Counted from the stretch's first letter, positions 1 to 9,323 are shown. The stretch: DNA of 64,000 nucleotides from CAVWUA01 sp963758025 (GCA_963758025.1 CAVWUA010000003.1:248001-312000), one strand, 5' to 3'. Translations and numbers: made by a program. The notes: generated by a model from the sequence alone, not told the origin.

Positions 1-52
1 ATCTCTCCGTGCTCACTCACCCAACGGAGATCCGATAACCTGTGTCATCCGC

Positions 53-550
53 TCAGCCGGCGCGCCGGTGAGCTGTCCGTCTCTGGGGAGGAGCCATCAT
101 CGTGCTGAACCGTGCGCGGACAGGGGACTCCAACGCCTCGTAATCACGGAAGCGCAGGCGGACTCCCTCGTGCCGGGTGTTCCCTTCGCAGATGATCTCC
201 GCGCCCCCGGCCAGGGAGGCGTCAATCACCGTGGTCAATCCGTAAGGTCGACCGAAGGGAGGAGATGCGCCGCGTTCGCAATCGGCGAAGACATGCTCCA
301 GCTCATCCTCGTTCGCCAGGCGAAGCTCGCCGATATCGAGGATCTCGGTTAGCCGGTCCAGCTCGATCCGGTGCGTCGCCGGCAAGACCGCGAGCAGAAA
401 GCCGGATTCCGCCCGGAGCAAGACCCCCTTGGCCACGCGTTGTCCGGGCACGTGAAGATTGTGTGCCAGACGAGTCGCGCAGGAAGCCGGACTGAAGAGC
501 AAAGGCTCAAACGGCACGTGCTGACTGTGCAGATAGTCAAGGATGCTCAT
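53..550 (-). CDS. YbaK/EbsC-type aminoacyl-tRNA deacylase domain protein
   Basis: A 165-residue stand-alone YbaK/aminoacyl-tRNA-synthetase-associated domain. Members hydrolyse mischarged tRNA (for example Cys-tRNA-Pro or Ala-tRNA-Pro) in the cytosol. The family pattern is seen as an N-terminal helix (SILDYLHSQHVPFE), a conserved lysine segment RVAKGVLLRAE near residue 40, and the central RLANEDELEHVF helix followed by FGRPYGLTTVIDASL, which matches the glycine-rich substrate pocket. Length fits the 150-170 residue norm. It is transcribed away from rnpB and has no operon partner visible in the window. The C-terminal 20 residues (PPQRRTAHRRAG) are basic and probably unstructured. Substrate specificity cannot be assigned from sequence. 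Confidence 0.85.
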   Translation of the reverse strand: MSILDYLHSQHVPFEPLLFSPASCATRLAHNLHVPGQRVAKGVLLRAESGFLLAVLPATHRIELDRLTEILDIGELRLANEDELEHVFADCERGASPPFGRPYGLTTVIDASLAGGAEIICEGNTRHEGVRLRFRDYEALESPVRARFSTMMAPPQRRTAHRRAG

Positions 551-689
551 CGTGGTGTGTCTCCCAAAATGACCTGGGACCCACTATTCATTATAGAGCA
601 TTTGGGGGCCCTGGGGAAACTCTACGTGCAGATTCCGCGCCATCCTGCCGTTGAAGTTGTGGGAATGGGCCAACACAAGTGGGTGGTTG

Positions 690-707
690 TGTCGTATAAT
701 AATAGAT
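690..707 (+). promoter_or_regulatory. -10 element of the rnpB promoter
   Basis: A perfect TATAAT lies at 695-700, nine bases before the first base of the RNase P RNA P1 helix at 709, the right distance for initiation near 707. No good -35 hexamer is seen at 16-18 bp spacing, so this may depend on the strong -10. Confidence 0.6.
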
Positions 708-708
708 G

Positions 709-1154
709 AGGTTCCTGGCGGGCGGGATGGCCGCCCTGGCGGCTGCATCCACACTGCGTTGGGTGTGGCGACATGCCGGGGAGGAAAGTCCGGACTCCGC
801 AGGGCACGGTGGTGGGTAACGCCCACCGCTCGCAAGGGTAGGGAAAGTGCCACAGAAAATAGACCGCCCCGTCATTTTTTGGCGGGGTAAGGGTGAAACG
901 GTGAGGTAAGAGCTCACCAGCAGGCCGGGTGACCGGTCTGGCTCGGTAAACCCCACCGGGAGCAAGACCAAATAAGGGAGCAGCGGGCATCGCCGTTACA
1001 AAAAAATGCGGTGGTGTCACACGGGTCGGCCCGGTCCGTAACGACTCCCGGGTAGGTTGCACGAGGCGCCGGGCAACCGGCGTCCTAGAGAAATGGTCAT
1101 CCGGGGGCGTTCGCGTCCTCGACCGAATCCGGCTTACACGCTCGCCAGGAACCT
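709..1154 (+). ncRNA. rnpB: RNase P RNA (type A)
   Basis: Catalytic RNA of RNase P, which removes tRNA 5' leaders. The 5' end at 709-720 (AGGTTCCTGGCG) is the exact reverse complement of 1143-1154, giving a 12-bp P1 helix that fixes both ends. The universally conserved core blocks are present in order: GAGGAAAGTCCGGACTCCGC at 781-800 (P4 5' half region), ACAGAAA at 852-858, GGTAAACCCC at 945-954, AGAGAAATGGTCATC at about 1087-1101 and GAATCCGGCTTAC at 1125-1137. At 446 nt it is a little longer than many type A RNAs, with GC-rich extra helices at 862-895 and 990-1030. Only the exact transcript 3' end is uncertain. Confidence 0.97.
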
Positions 1155-1337
1155 TCTCTCACACGCATACCATAAACGGAGCCGGAACCCTTCCCCGTTC
1201 TCCGCTGAACAAACGTAGACAGATGGATTTTTCATTGATTTGACTTGCATTTTTCGCGGCGACTGCCATGATGGATGCAATTGCGTGAGGCACGCATCCG
1301 CGACGATGCGGATCGCGAAACCCAGAGGACACTCAGA

Positions 1338-1613
1338 ATGGAATCGGAACTGGTCGTGATGGGGGCGATCGTGGATTCTTGGGTGGAACCTTCTGGTCCG
1401 CCGGGGTCCGGTACGCGCCTGGTCTTGCAGGTGGCGCCTCGGGGCCGCCCCAAGGACCTGATGATCGTCGAGGCCGCGGCCTCCCTCGTCCCGGATGTCG
1501 GCTGGCTCGAAGACCTCGGCGAAAATCTGTGTCATGGCAGTCCCGTCTCGGCCGTGGGTCGGATGACCCTGAGCGGGATGATCGCGGCGACCCAGTTGCG
1601 CCTGGCTCGCTAA
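1338..1613 (+). CDS. Small conserved-looking protein, possible OB-fold
   Basis: A 91-residue protein starting MESELVVMGAI and ending AATQLRLAR. The ATG at 1338 was chosen because AGAGGA lies 8 bases upstream; an in-frame GTG/ATG further up at 1275 has no ribosome site. I do not recognise the family. The pattern of a hydrophobic first strand, a glycine-bearing turn, a second strand (RLVLQVAP) and a terminal PVSAVGRMTLSGMIAATQL resembles a small nucleic-acid-binding OB-fold, but that is only inference. It stands alone between rnpB and the sdh operon and is followed by a strong terminator hairpin, so it is probably monocistronic. A TTGACT hexamer at 1240-1245 could be its -35, but no convincing -10 follows. 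Confidence 0.5.
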   Translation: MESELVVMGAIVDSWVEPSGPPGSGTRLVLQVAPRGRPKDLMIVEAAASLVPDVGWLEDLGENLCHGSPVSAVGRMTLSGMIAATQLRLAR

Positions 1614-1645
1614 ACCGCAGTTTGGTTTGGCTCCGCCGCGTTATG

Positions 1646-1706
1646 ATCCCTGACCTCCGCCCTCTCTCCCGTCACGGACCGGAGAGGGTGAAGGTCAGGG
1701 ATTTTC
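1646..1706 (+). terminator. Rho-independent terminator
   Basis: An 11-bp perfect inverted repeat, ATCCCTGACCT at 1646-1656 and AGGTCAGGGAT at 1692-1702, encloses a second pairing CCCTCTC (1660-1666) with GAGAGGG (1682-1688), and the stem runs directly into TTTT at 1702-1705. It sits 30 bases after the preceding stop codon. Confidence 0.7.
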
Positions 1707-1936
1707 CGTTGGACGAACGGCCATGTTTCCGCACTCCCCTCTTGACCGGCCACGCCACGACCTCTACAAGAGTTGAAGTCGTCCCGGACGCGACACGAAT
1801 CCGCCACGGGCCGTTGGCGACGAACCGCCCTTGATCCACCCGATCAACCACGCGGATTTCCAACCCAACGCGGAACGAGAAGACCGGGCTCCCTCCGCCC
1901 TTATGGCTCGACTCTTGTTACAAGCAAGTGATTGAC
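1707..1936. other. Upstream region of the sdh operon
   Basis: No coding signal is seen. It holds a short palindrome, TTGATC at 1831-1836 with GATCAA at 1842-1847, and CTTGTTACAAG at 1914-1924, about 20 bases before the probable sdhC start. These could be operator or promoter parts, but no convincing -35/-10 pair was found. Confidence 0.3.
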
Positions 1937-2500
1937 ATGTCTCAAACTGTGCATCGGCCGCGGGTCTATCGTCCCGGGCGTGGACCCGCGTGATGGAAGG
2001 GCTTCGTTACGGTGGTGGCGTGGGCCAGTGGTCCTGGTTTTTCCACCGTCTGACGGGCATCGGCATTCTGGTTTTCCTGGTGCTTCACATCCTGGACACG
2101 TTCTTCGTGGTGGCCTATCCGGGGCTGTACGACCACACGTTGAGCATGTACGGCGGGCGGATCACGGGGTTGCCCGAGTCGTGGGGGGTCAACGGCTATT
2201 ACTGGCCCCTGCGCTGGGTATTCCGGCTGGGGGAGCTGGGGCTGATCGGCTCGGTGGTCTTTCACGCGATCAACGGTTTGCGGATCGTGATGTTCGACTT
2301 CTGGGAAGGGGCCTCGCGCTATCAGCGGCAGATTTTCTGGGGGGTCCTCGGGGTCTTCCTGGCGATCATGATTCCGGTGGCCTATGTCGTGTTCGTCCCC
2401 TTGACGCGGAACCCGGTTCACATGCAGGCCGATCCGGATGAGAGCCCGATCACGGTCGTTCGCTCGGTCGAGCGCATCGGCGCCGGTGGGGAATTCCTGA
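1937..2500 (+). CDS. sdhC: Succinate dehydrogenase membrane-anchor subunit (cytochrome b type), frame broken
   Basis: Integral membrane anchor of complex II, passing electrons from succinate to quinone. The clear part runs from MEGLRYGGGVGQWSWFFHR (ATG at 1993) through several hydrophobic helices with candidate haem-ligand histidines in LVLHILDTFF and VVFHAINGLRIV. An ATG at 1937 opens MSQTVHRPRVYRPGRGPA and hits TGA at 1991, where GCGTGATGG would read on into MEGLRY if one G were restored, so the true start is probably 1937. In the uninterrupted frame the reading continues through sdhD; a one-base shift near the end gives a stop at 2498-2500, just before the sdhD ribosome site. Both breaks look like sequence errors. 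It is the first gene of sdhC-sdhD-sdhA-sdhB. Confidence 0.8.
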
Positions 2501-2533
2501 GAGCAGACCGACAAAGACAGAAGGAAGGCAGCG

Positions 2534-3022
2534 ATGGCGTCGCGTTCTCGTTCGGGCCGCCGACTGAAGCCGAGCGGCGGCTTCGAGTTGTGGGCCTGGT
2601 ACTTCATGCGGATCTCCGGGCTCTTGCTGGTGTTCCTGGCGCTCGGTCACCTGTTCATCACGCACATCCTGAACAACGTCGAGGTTATCAATTACCGCTT
2701 CGTCGCCAACCGCTGGGCCGACCCGAAGACCGGGGTGATCTGGCGGCTCTGGGACCTGACCATGATCAGCCTGGCGGTCTTCCACGGCCTGAACGGCCTG
2801 CGCGAGATCCTCGACGAGTACATCACCGCCCCCGGCCGTCGGGTCGTGACCCACACCTTGATCTGGACCGCCACGACGTTCCTGATCGGCATCGGCAGCT
2901 ACGCGATCCTGATGTTCGAAAAGGATCAGGATTACATCACGGAATGGGAGAAGGCCAACCCCGGCCTGGTCCGGACCATCGATGGCGAACCGACGGCCCC
3001 CCCCGCCGTCACCCTGCGTTAG
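2534..3022 (+). CDS. sdhD: Succinate dehydrogenase second membrane-anchor subunit
   Basis: A 162-residue hydrophobic anchor protein of complex II, intact in frame. Three transmembrane segments are seen: WYFMRISGLLLVFLALGHLF (about residues 22-41), the LTMISLAVFHGLNGLREILD region (about 74-93) and TLIWTATTFLIGIGSYAIL (about 107-125). The histidines in LALGHLFITH and VFHGLNGLRE are the expected haem and quinone-site candidates. AGAAGGAAGG lies 5-14 bases before the ATG, supporting the start. It follows sdhC by about 30 bases and precedes sdhA by 78. Assignment as SdhD, not a second SdhC-like protein, rests on position and size. Confidence 0.82.
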   Translation: MASRSRSGRRLKPSGGFELWAWYFMRISGLLLVFLALGHLFITHILNNVEVINYRFVANRWADPKTGVIWRLWDLTMISLAVFHGLNGLREILDEYITAPGRRVVTHTLIWTATTFLIGIGSYAILMFEKDQDYITEWEKANPGLVRTIDGEPTAPPAVTLR

Positions 3023-3100
3023 TTCACGGTTATCGAGAAGGGAACGGGCCGTTCCGCCCTCTTTGGCATCACCACGCGAGGCGCATGAGCGCATTTTCTG

Positions 3101-4956
3101 ATGAACTATCATAAGTTCGATTGCATCATCGTCGGGGCCGGCGGCGCGGGCCTGATGGCCGCGCTGGAGGCGAGCAAGAAGGTCGGCACGGCCGTCGTCA
3201 GCAAGCTCTACCCGACCCGCTCCCACACCGGGGCGGCCCAGGGCGGCATCGCCGCGGCCCTCTCCAACCTGGAAGAGGACTCGCCCGAGAACCACGCCTA
3301 CGACACGATCAAGGGGGGCGACTTCCTGGTCGATCAGACGGCCGCCGAGATCCTCTGCAAGGAGGCGGTCGACTGCATCTACGACCTGGAACACATGGGC
3401 CTGCCGTTCGACCGCACGGCCGACGGCCGGATCTCCCAGCGCCGGTTCGGCGGCCACACCAAGACGAACCCCGACTACGACCCGAACGCGCCGGCCGGCA
3501 CGCCGAACGCCCGCCCGCGTATCCCGGTCATGCGGGCGTGCCACTCGGCCGACCGCACCGGGCACATGATCCTCCAGACGCTCTACCAGCAGTGCATCAA
3601 GCAGGGCGTGACGTTCTTCGACGAGTTCCACATGCTCGACCTGATCATGGTCGATGGCGAATGCCGGGGCATCGTCGCGATCGAGATCGCCACCGCCGAG
3701 CTGCACGTCTTCCACGCCAAGAGCGTGCTGCTGGCCACCGGCGGGTTCGGCCGGATGTTCAAGGTCTCCTCGAACGCCTACGCCCTGACCGGCGACGGCC
3801 CGGCGATCGCCTACCGCCACGGGCTGCCGCTGGAGGACATGGAGTTCTTCCAGTTCCACCCGACGGGCATCTACCGGCTCGGCATCCTCCTGAGCGAGGC
3901 CTGCCGCGGCGACGGCGGGATCATGCTCAACGACAAGGGGGAGCGCTTCATGGAGACGTACGCCCCCAACCTCAAGGACCTGGCCAGCCGCGACGTCTGC
4001 TCGCGGTCGATCTACCAGGAAGTCCGCGCCGGCCGGGGCATCGGCGGCAAGGATTACGTCTATCTGGACATCCGCGCCGACGACGATCAACAAGTACAAG
4101 ACCAGCCCGACCGGCCACGAGGTCGACAGCGCCTGGGTCGAGTCGCGCCTGCCGGACATCATCGAGTTCGCCCGCACCTACCTCGGCGTCGACCCGATCA
4201 AGGAGCCGATGCCGATCCAGCCCACGGCGCACTACGCGATGGGGGGCGTGCCGACCGACATCTGGGGCCGCGTCATCCGCGACGCCCAGCACACGGTCGT
4301 GCCGGGCCTGTACGCCGCCGGCGAGAATCGGCCTGCGTCAGCGTCCACGGCGCGAACCGGCTCGGGCACGAACAGCCTGGTCGACCTCGTCGTCTACGGC
4401 CGCCGCTCCGGCCGCGACATGGCCCGTTATGCCCTGGAGACCGAGTTCCAGCCGCTCCCGCCCCATCCCGAGGCCCCGACCAGGGCGGCGATCGACAGCC
4501 TGCTCTCACGACCCCGGAGCGAGCCCTGGGCCAAGCTCCGCGACGAGATGCAGACGACCATGATGGACGACTGCGGCGTCTATCGCACCGAGGAGACGCT
4601 TGACGCGAGCCCGCGACAAGATCGCCCAGCTCAAGGAGCGCTACCGCTCGATCGGCATGCAGGACAAGGGGACCGTCTTCAACACCGGCCTGCTCGAAGT
4701 CCTGGAACTCGGCTGCCTGCTCGACCTGGCCGAGGCGACCGTCGCCGCCGCCCTGGCCCGCAAGGAGAGCCGGGGCGCCCACTCGCGGGAGGACTTCCCC
4801 AACCGCGACGACGAGAACTTCTTCAAGCACAGCCTCGTCTACTCCGAAGGGCGCCGGTCAAGCCCGCGTCGAGTACAAGGACGTGGACGTCATCACTCGT
4901 CGAGAAGGACGGGCAGATCCGTCCCCAAGTATCCGCTGGAAGTCCGCAAATATTGA
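3101..4956 (+). CDS. sdhA: Succinate dehydrogenase flavoprotein subunit, several frameshifts
   Basis: Catalytic subunit oxidising succinate to fumarate. Residues 12-18 (GAGGAGL) form the FAD Rossmann motif, and SHTGAAQGG places the covalent FAD histidine at residue 42. FFQFHPTGIYRLG and SEACRGDGG are substrate-site segments. Frame is lost near 4085; similarity continues in other frames (TINKYKTSPTGHEVDSAWV from about 4087, MPIQPTAHYAMGG at 4209, ACVSVHGANRLG near 4335, GTNSLVDLVVYGRRSGRD near 4368, then TRARDKIAQLKERY from 4600, ending PLEVRKY). The full span of about 618 codons matches the family. At least five one-base changes, mostly apparent insertions, are needed, which is implausible for a real pseudogene inside an otherwise complete operon. 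Confidence 0.9.
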
Positions 4957-5022
4957 TCATCCGACGCGCCGGCATGGCCCCTTCGCCCGGCCGCCGGCGC
5001 GACTGTCATGGATAACGCACTC

Positions 5023-5779
5023 ATGGCCAATGACCAGACCCGCCAGCTCACCGTCAAGATCAAGCGGTACAATCCCGAAGCGGACGACAAGCCGCACTGG
5101 GAACAGTACCAGCGTCGAGGCCGAGCCGACCGACCGCGTGCTGGACGTGATCCAGAAGATCAAGTGGTACCAGGACGAGATCGCTCGCCCTGCGACGGTA
5201 GCTGCGCCCACGGCGTCTGCGGTTCCGACGCGATGCGGATCAACGGCGTCAACGGCCTGGCCTGCAAGATCCTGGTCAAGAACCTGCGCAGCGACTCGAT
5301 CACCGTCGAGCCGATCCTCGGCCTGCCGGTCATCAAGGACCTGATCGTGGACATGAAGCCGTTCTTCGACCACTACAAGTCGGTCATGCCGTTCCTCGTC
5401 AACGACGACCCGGCGCCGACGACCGAGCGGCTCCAGTCGCCCGCCGAGCGGGCGCGGTACGACGACACGACGAAGTGCATCCTCTGCGCCTGCTGCACGA
5501 CCGCCTGCCCGCCGTTCTGGGGCGACCGGAAATACGTCGGCCCCGCGGCGATCGTCAACGCGCACCGCTTCATCTTCGACTCGCGCGACCGTGCCGCCGC
5601 CGACCGGCTGGAGATCCTCAACGACGCCGAAGGGCGTCTGGCGCTGCCGCACCGTGTTCAACTGCACCAGCGCCTGCCCGCGCGACATCAAGGTCACGCA
5701 GGCGATCCAGGAGGTCAAGCGCGCCTGCTTGACCGGCGAGGTCAACACTGAACGGCCCCTGGAGCCGGCCGAGGCATAA
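5023..5779 (+). CDS. sdhB: Succinate dehydrogenase iron-sulfur subunit, several frameshifts
   Basis: Electron-transfer subunit carrying the Fe-S clusters between SdhA and the membrane anchors. The [2Fe-2S] motif SCAHGVCGSDAM, then ACCTTACPPFW and NCTSACPRDIKVTQ for the [4Fe-4S] and [3Fe-4S] clusters, are all present. Four one-base insertions explain the breaks: CAG-C-GTCGAG near 5110, GA-G-ATCG near 5178, CGG-T-AGC near 5201 and AAGG-G-CGTC near 5634. Correcting them gives about 252 residues ending RPLEPAEA. The ATG at 5023 (MANDQTRQLTVKIKRYNPE) is preferred to 5008. It is the last gene of the sdh operon. Confidence 0.88.
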
Positions 5780-5827
5780 ACCCGGGACGCATCGCGGGAT
5801 CACCTCTCAAAAAATGAAGGAGCGAGC

Positions 5828-7450
5828 ATGGGGTTCCGTCATCTCGGCCTGGGGCTGATTCTCACGGCGTTCGCCACGTCGGCGGCGCTCGGTGCGGACA
5901 CGGTCACGGAGCGCGCGAGCGAGGTCCTGAAGACCCCTGGCTACGAGCACGCGCAATGGGGCGTCCTGGTCGTGGACGCCAAGACGGGTCAGGTCGTCTT
6001 TGAACGGAACCCTGATGAACTGTTCTGCCCGGCGTCGGTGACGAAACTCTTCACGACGGCCGCCGCGCTCGCCGATCTGGGAGCGGACTACCGTTTCCAG
6101 ACCCCGGTCCACTACACCGGAACGCTCGACAAGAATACGGGCCGACTCGACGGCAACCTGATCCTCGTCGCCTCGGGGGACCTGAGCCTCGGCGGACGGA
6201 CAGGGCCCGACGGCACCCTCCTCTTCGTCGACGACGATCATTCCTATGCCGGGGGTGATAACAAGGCCACTCTGGTCGAGGCCGATCCTCTGGCCGGTCT
6301 CGATTTCCTGGCCCGAGAGATGGAAGCCGCCGGGATCAAGTCCGTGACGGGGGACGTTCTCATCGACGACCGCCTGTTCGCCCCGGCGCGGAGCACCGGC
6401 AGCGGACCGTCGCGCGTCTCCCCCATCGTGATCAACGACAACATCGTCGATGTCGTGGTATCGCCGGGTTCCAAGCCGGGCGATCCGGCGACGGTCAAGC
6501 TCGTTCCGGAAACGAGCTTCGTCACGATGGATGCGCAGGTCACGACCGTCGCGGAGGGCACGAAACCGAGCCTCTCGGTCCATGCGGTCGGCTCCCGACG
6601 CTTCACCGTCCGGGGAGAGATTCCCATCGGCCACGCTCCCATTGTGCGAATCTACGAGGTCGAGGAACCGGCGTCGTTTGCCCGCGCGCTCTTCATCGAG
6701 ACGCTGCGGCGCCGGGGGATTTCGGTCACGGCCTCCCCGCTGGGGAACAACCCGGCCGACGCCTTGCCGCCCCGAGCGGACGTTGCCGCCCTTCCCAAGG
6801 CGGCCGAGTACACCTCGCCGCCGTTCCGGGAATTCGTCAAGGTGATCCTCAAGGTCAGCCAGAACCTCCACGCCAGCACGTTGCCGCTGCTGGTTGCCGC
6901 CCATGCGGGAAAGACCACGCTCTCCGAAGGACTGAAACGCGAAGGGGAACTGCTGAAGAGCCTTGGGGTGAATCTGGACGCGGTCTCCTTCGGCGGCGGC
7001 GCCGGGGGAAGCCGATCGGACCTGGTCTCCCCCCGCGCGACCGTCACCTTGCTCCAGGCGATGTCCAGGAGGCCCGACTATCCGTCGTATGAAGCCGCGC
7101 TGCCGATCCTCGGGCGCGACGGAACACTCGCCACGGCCGTCTCTCCCGAGAGCCCCGCCCGCGGACACGTGCACGCCAAGACCGGAACCTACTGGGTGGA
7201 CAACGACCTGACCGGCCAGGCCGTCCTCACGAGCAAGGCCCTCGCCGGCACCATGGAAACGGCGTCCGGCCGCACCCTGGTCTTCGCCTTTTTCCTCAAC
7301 AACGTTCCCATCCCGGGGGACGTCCACCAGGCGACGGAATCCGCCAAGCGCTTGCTCGGTCGCCTTTGCGAGGTCTTCTACCAGGACAAGCCCTCGGCCC
7401 CCTCTCCGCCGATGGCCGAGGCCCCCAAGGCCGCGCAAGCCACACCTTGA
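5828..7450 (+). CDS. dacB: D-alanyl-D-alanine carboxypeptidase/endopeptidase, PBP4 family (peptidase S13)
   Basis: A 540-residue exported penicillin-binding protein that cleaves D-Ala-D-Ala ends or cross-links in peptidoglycan. It has a signal peptide (hydrophobic run LGLGLILTAFATSAALGA, cleavage likely near residue 22), SVTK at residues 70-73 with the nucleophilic serine, SQN near 342-344 as the SxN motif, and KTG near 451-453. The long insert between SVTK and SQN is typical of the S13 family. The frame is intact and AAGGAG lies before the ATG. It stands alone after sdhB. It supports the view that planctomycetes keep peptidoglycan-remodelling enzymes. The C-terminal tail is Pro/Ala rich. Confidence 0.92.
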   Translation: MGFRHLGLGLILTAFATSAALGADTVTERASEVLKTPGYEHAQWGVLVVDAKTGQVVFERNPDELFCPASVTKLFTTAAALADLGADYRFQTPVHYTGTLDKNTGRLDGNLILVASGDLSLGGRTGPDGTLLFVDDDHSYAGGDNKATLVEADPLAGLDFLAREMEAAGIKSVTGDVLIDDRLFAPARSTGSGPSRVSPIVINDNIVDVVVSPGSKPGDPATVKLVPETSFVTMDAQVTTVAEGTKPSLSVHAVGSRRFTVRGEIPIGHAPIVRIYEVEEPASFARALFIETLRRRGISVTASPLGNNPADALPPRADVAALPKAAEYTSPPFREFVKVILKVSQNLHASTLPLLVAAHAGKTTLSEGLKREGELLKSLGVNLDAVSFGGGAGGSRSDLVSPRATVTLLQAMSRRPDYPSYEAALPILGRDGTLATAVSPESPARGHVHAKTGTYWVDNDLTGQAVLTSKALAGTMETASGRTLVFAFFLNNVPIPGDVHQATESAKRLLGRLCEVFYQDKPSAPSPPMAEAPKAAQATP

Positions 7451-7700
7451 TTCGAAGCGTGAATCATCCAACCATGATTGGATGAAAAATTGCGTTTTCA
7501 AGCAAACTGCCTGGCGCAAACCCCGAAAATACCAGGATTTAAGAGAAACCTCAAATTCCTGGAACGCATCGAGGGACGCCAGGGGTGAAACGTGAATTCC
7601 GCGTTCTTTCCAGTGCGGGGACGGTGGATGATCCGTTTCAAGATCGGAAGGAAATAGGTTCGACACGAAAAAACACCTAAGTTTCGCGTGTTGAGTACTC
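7451..7700. other. Intergenic region with a short hairpin
   Basis: The 478 bases after dacB are less GC-rich than the genes. An 8-bp perfect inverted repeat (TCATCCAA at 7464-7471, TTGGATGA at 7478-7485) lies just after the dacB stop; it has no T run, so it is at best a weak terminator. I see no convincing coding region here. Confidence 0.4.
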
Positions 7701-7728
7701 TTGACCGCGACGGGCTTTGCCTTATCAT
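7701..7728 (+). promoter_or_regulatory. Probable sigma70-type promoter
   Basis: TTGACC at 7701-7706 and TATCAT at 7723-7728 are separated by 16 bp. This is the best promoter-like pair in the gap and would give a 5' leader of roughly 190 bases to the CbiA-like gene at 7929. Confidence 0.45.
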
Positions 7729-7928
7729 TGTCACGGTCAGGGGGACTTAACACACGGCCCCTCAAGCCGAAGAACCAATCCTCTCCGTCTCAACGACAAC
7801 AGACGGCTACGACTGCCTGATTCGTTAAAACGCGAATTCCCCCCGATCGAGGCGTGCCGCCAGGGTGTGCGGCATTGTCTGCGCAAGGTCGCGCCTTTCA
7901 GCAGACCAGCTTCCGGTAAGTGGACGTT

Positions 7929-9293
7929 ATGACCCGAATGCCTCGTCTGGCTCTGGCGATCCCCTCCCTGAGCCCTGAACCCTCGGCCGCAAGCCTGGCG
8001 ATGCTGGCGGGCTTGACCCGCCTCGGCCGTCGTGTCCAGCATTTTCGCTCCCGTGCCCGCCCCTTCGGAACGGAATCGGTGGCTCAGGTGACGGGCCTGC
8101 CGGGCCGCCATCTGGATGCGTGGTTGATGCCTCCCGATGTGTGCCGTGATGTCTTTATCCGGGGCATGCGCCAGGCCGACCTCGCCCTGGTCGAGGGGAC
8201 CCTGGAGGAGATCCGGCAACGTCACGACCCGTTCCCGTTCGACCGGCCAGGCCGGCTTGAGCCGATCGCCGAGGCGCTCGACCTGCCGACCATCGGGCTT
8301 GTTCCGTGTCGCAAGGCCGAAGGATTTCACCTGACGAACGTCCCGGACAGGGTCGATGCGCTCTTGCTGGACGGTCTGGAGTGCCCCGAGGATTTCGATT
8401 CGCTTCGGAAGCTGATTCAGATGGTCGTCAAGAAGCCGGTGCTGGGTGCGGTCGAGGCATTGCCCGAGATCCGCGAGGCACTGAGCCGGACGCCCACGGA
8501 TTGCCCCTTGCCGGAACACGTGATTGGATTGCTGGCGGACAGTTTTCTCCGTTTCGCCGATCTGAACACGCTCCAGAATCTGATGGAGAGCCGACCGTTT
8601 CTCGGATCGACCGAGGCCCCGAGCCTCGGCGGCGGGCGGCGGTTCCGTGTCGCCTACGCGATGGACGAGGCGTTCGGCGGTTACTTTCCCGATACCCTGG
8701 AGACGCTGGAAGCCCTCGGCGCGGAGTTGCTGGAGTTCTCTCCCCTGCGGAGCGAAAGTCTGCCTCGGGGTGTCGATCTGGTCATGATCGGCTGCGGATT
8801 TCCGGATCGGCATGCCGAGGCCCTCACCGCGAACATCAGCCTGATCGAGGCGCTGAAGCATCACGTCTGCCGGGGAAACCGGATCTATTCCGAGGGGGGC
8901 GGCACGGCGTACCTTGGCCGTTACATGACGATCGGCGACCGTCGCGTCAAGGGAGCGGGCATCTTGCCGCTGGATGCCACCCTGCGTACGAACATCAAGG
9001 GGACCCCACCCGTCAGCCGGACCTTGACCGAGGACACCTGGCTGGGACCGAAGGGGACCGTCGTGCAAGGGTTCCGTTCGAGCCGCTGGACGCTGCGTTC
9101 CGCCCCTGAGCCGGACGAGTGCCCGGGGCGCTGCGGTTCGTTGACTCCCCAGGGGGACATCTTCTTCCGCCATCACGCCATCGGCAGCCAGATTCATCTG
9201 CACCTGGCCGCCTTGCCGCAGGTCGTGCACGCGTTCGCTGGCCCGCACCGTCCCTCGCTGGTCCTGCCCAAGGCGCGGCTCTCGGGAACCTGA
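7929..9293 (+). CDS. CbiA/CobB-like protein lacking P-loop and glutaminase cysteine
   Basis: A 454-residue protein with the two-domain layout of cobyrinate a,c-diamide synthase. Similar features are the opening strand RLALAIPSLSPEP, the LDAWLMPPDVCRDVF segment matching the LDSWM region, ADLALVEGTLE matching the Walker-B-like AVIEGVMG strand, and a C-terminal class I amidotransferase half ending IGSQIHLHL, which keeps the HxH-type end motif. Two key features are missing: the ATP-binding SSGVGKT loop is replaced by SLSPEPSAAS, and the nucleophile cysteine in AECGG is replaced in YSEGGGTAYL by glycine. Therefore cobyrinate amidation looks unlikely. No other cobalamin genes are nearby. The family call is fairly sure, the loss of activity is inference. 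Confidence 0.7.
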   Translation: MTRMPRLALAIPSLSPEPSAASLAMLAGLTRLGRRVQHFRSRARPFGTESVAQVTGLPGRHLDAWLMPPDVCRDVFIRGMRQADLALVEGTLEEIRQRHDPFPFDRPGRLEPIAEALDLPTIGLVPCRKAEGFHLTNVPDRVDALLLDGLECPEDFDSLRKLIQMVVKKPVLGAVEALPEIREALSRTPTDCPLPEHVIGLLADSFLRFADLNTLQNLMESRPFLGSTEAPSLGGGRRFRVAYAMDEAFGGYFPDTLETLEALGAELLEFSPLRSESLPRGVDLVMIGCGFPDRHAEALTANISLIEALKHHVCRGNRIYSEGGGTAYLGRYMTIGDRRVKGAGILPLDATLRTNIKGTPPVSRTLTEDTWLGPKGTVVQGFRSSRWTLRSAPEPDECPGRCGSLTPQGDIFFRHHAIGSQIHLHLAALPQVVHAFAGPHRPSLVLPKARLSGT

Positions 9294-9323
9294 ACCTGCG
9301 GATGGAAGTGGATCGGGTCCCCT

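Noticed and set aside
2450..4177. 575-residue open frame on the minus strand opposite sdhD/sdhA
   Set aside because: Composition is repetitive Arg/Asp/Val-rich as expected from the reverse of a GC-rich gene; the plus strand encodes clear complex II subunits.
3101..5779. sdhA and sdhB as true pseudogenes
   Set aside because: Multiple one-base changes between otherwise perfectly conserved segments in an operon with intact sdhD is better explained by sequence errors.
7498..7734. 78-residue minus-strand frame in the gap after dacB
   Set aside because: No ribosome site or recognisable pattern; it overlaps the likely promoter at 7701-7728.
5807..7765. 652-residue open frame on the minus strand opposite dacB
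   Set aside because: No recognisable motif, and the plus strand has an intact PBP4 with all three active-site motifs.
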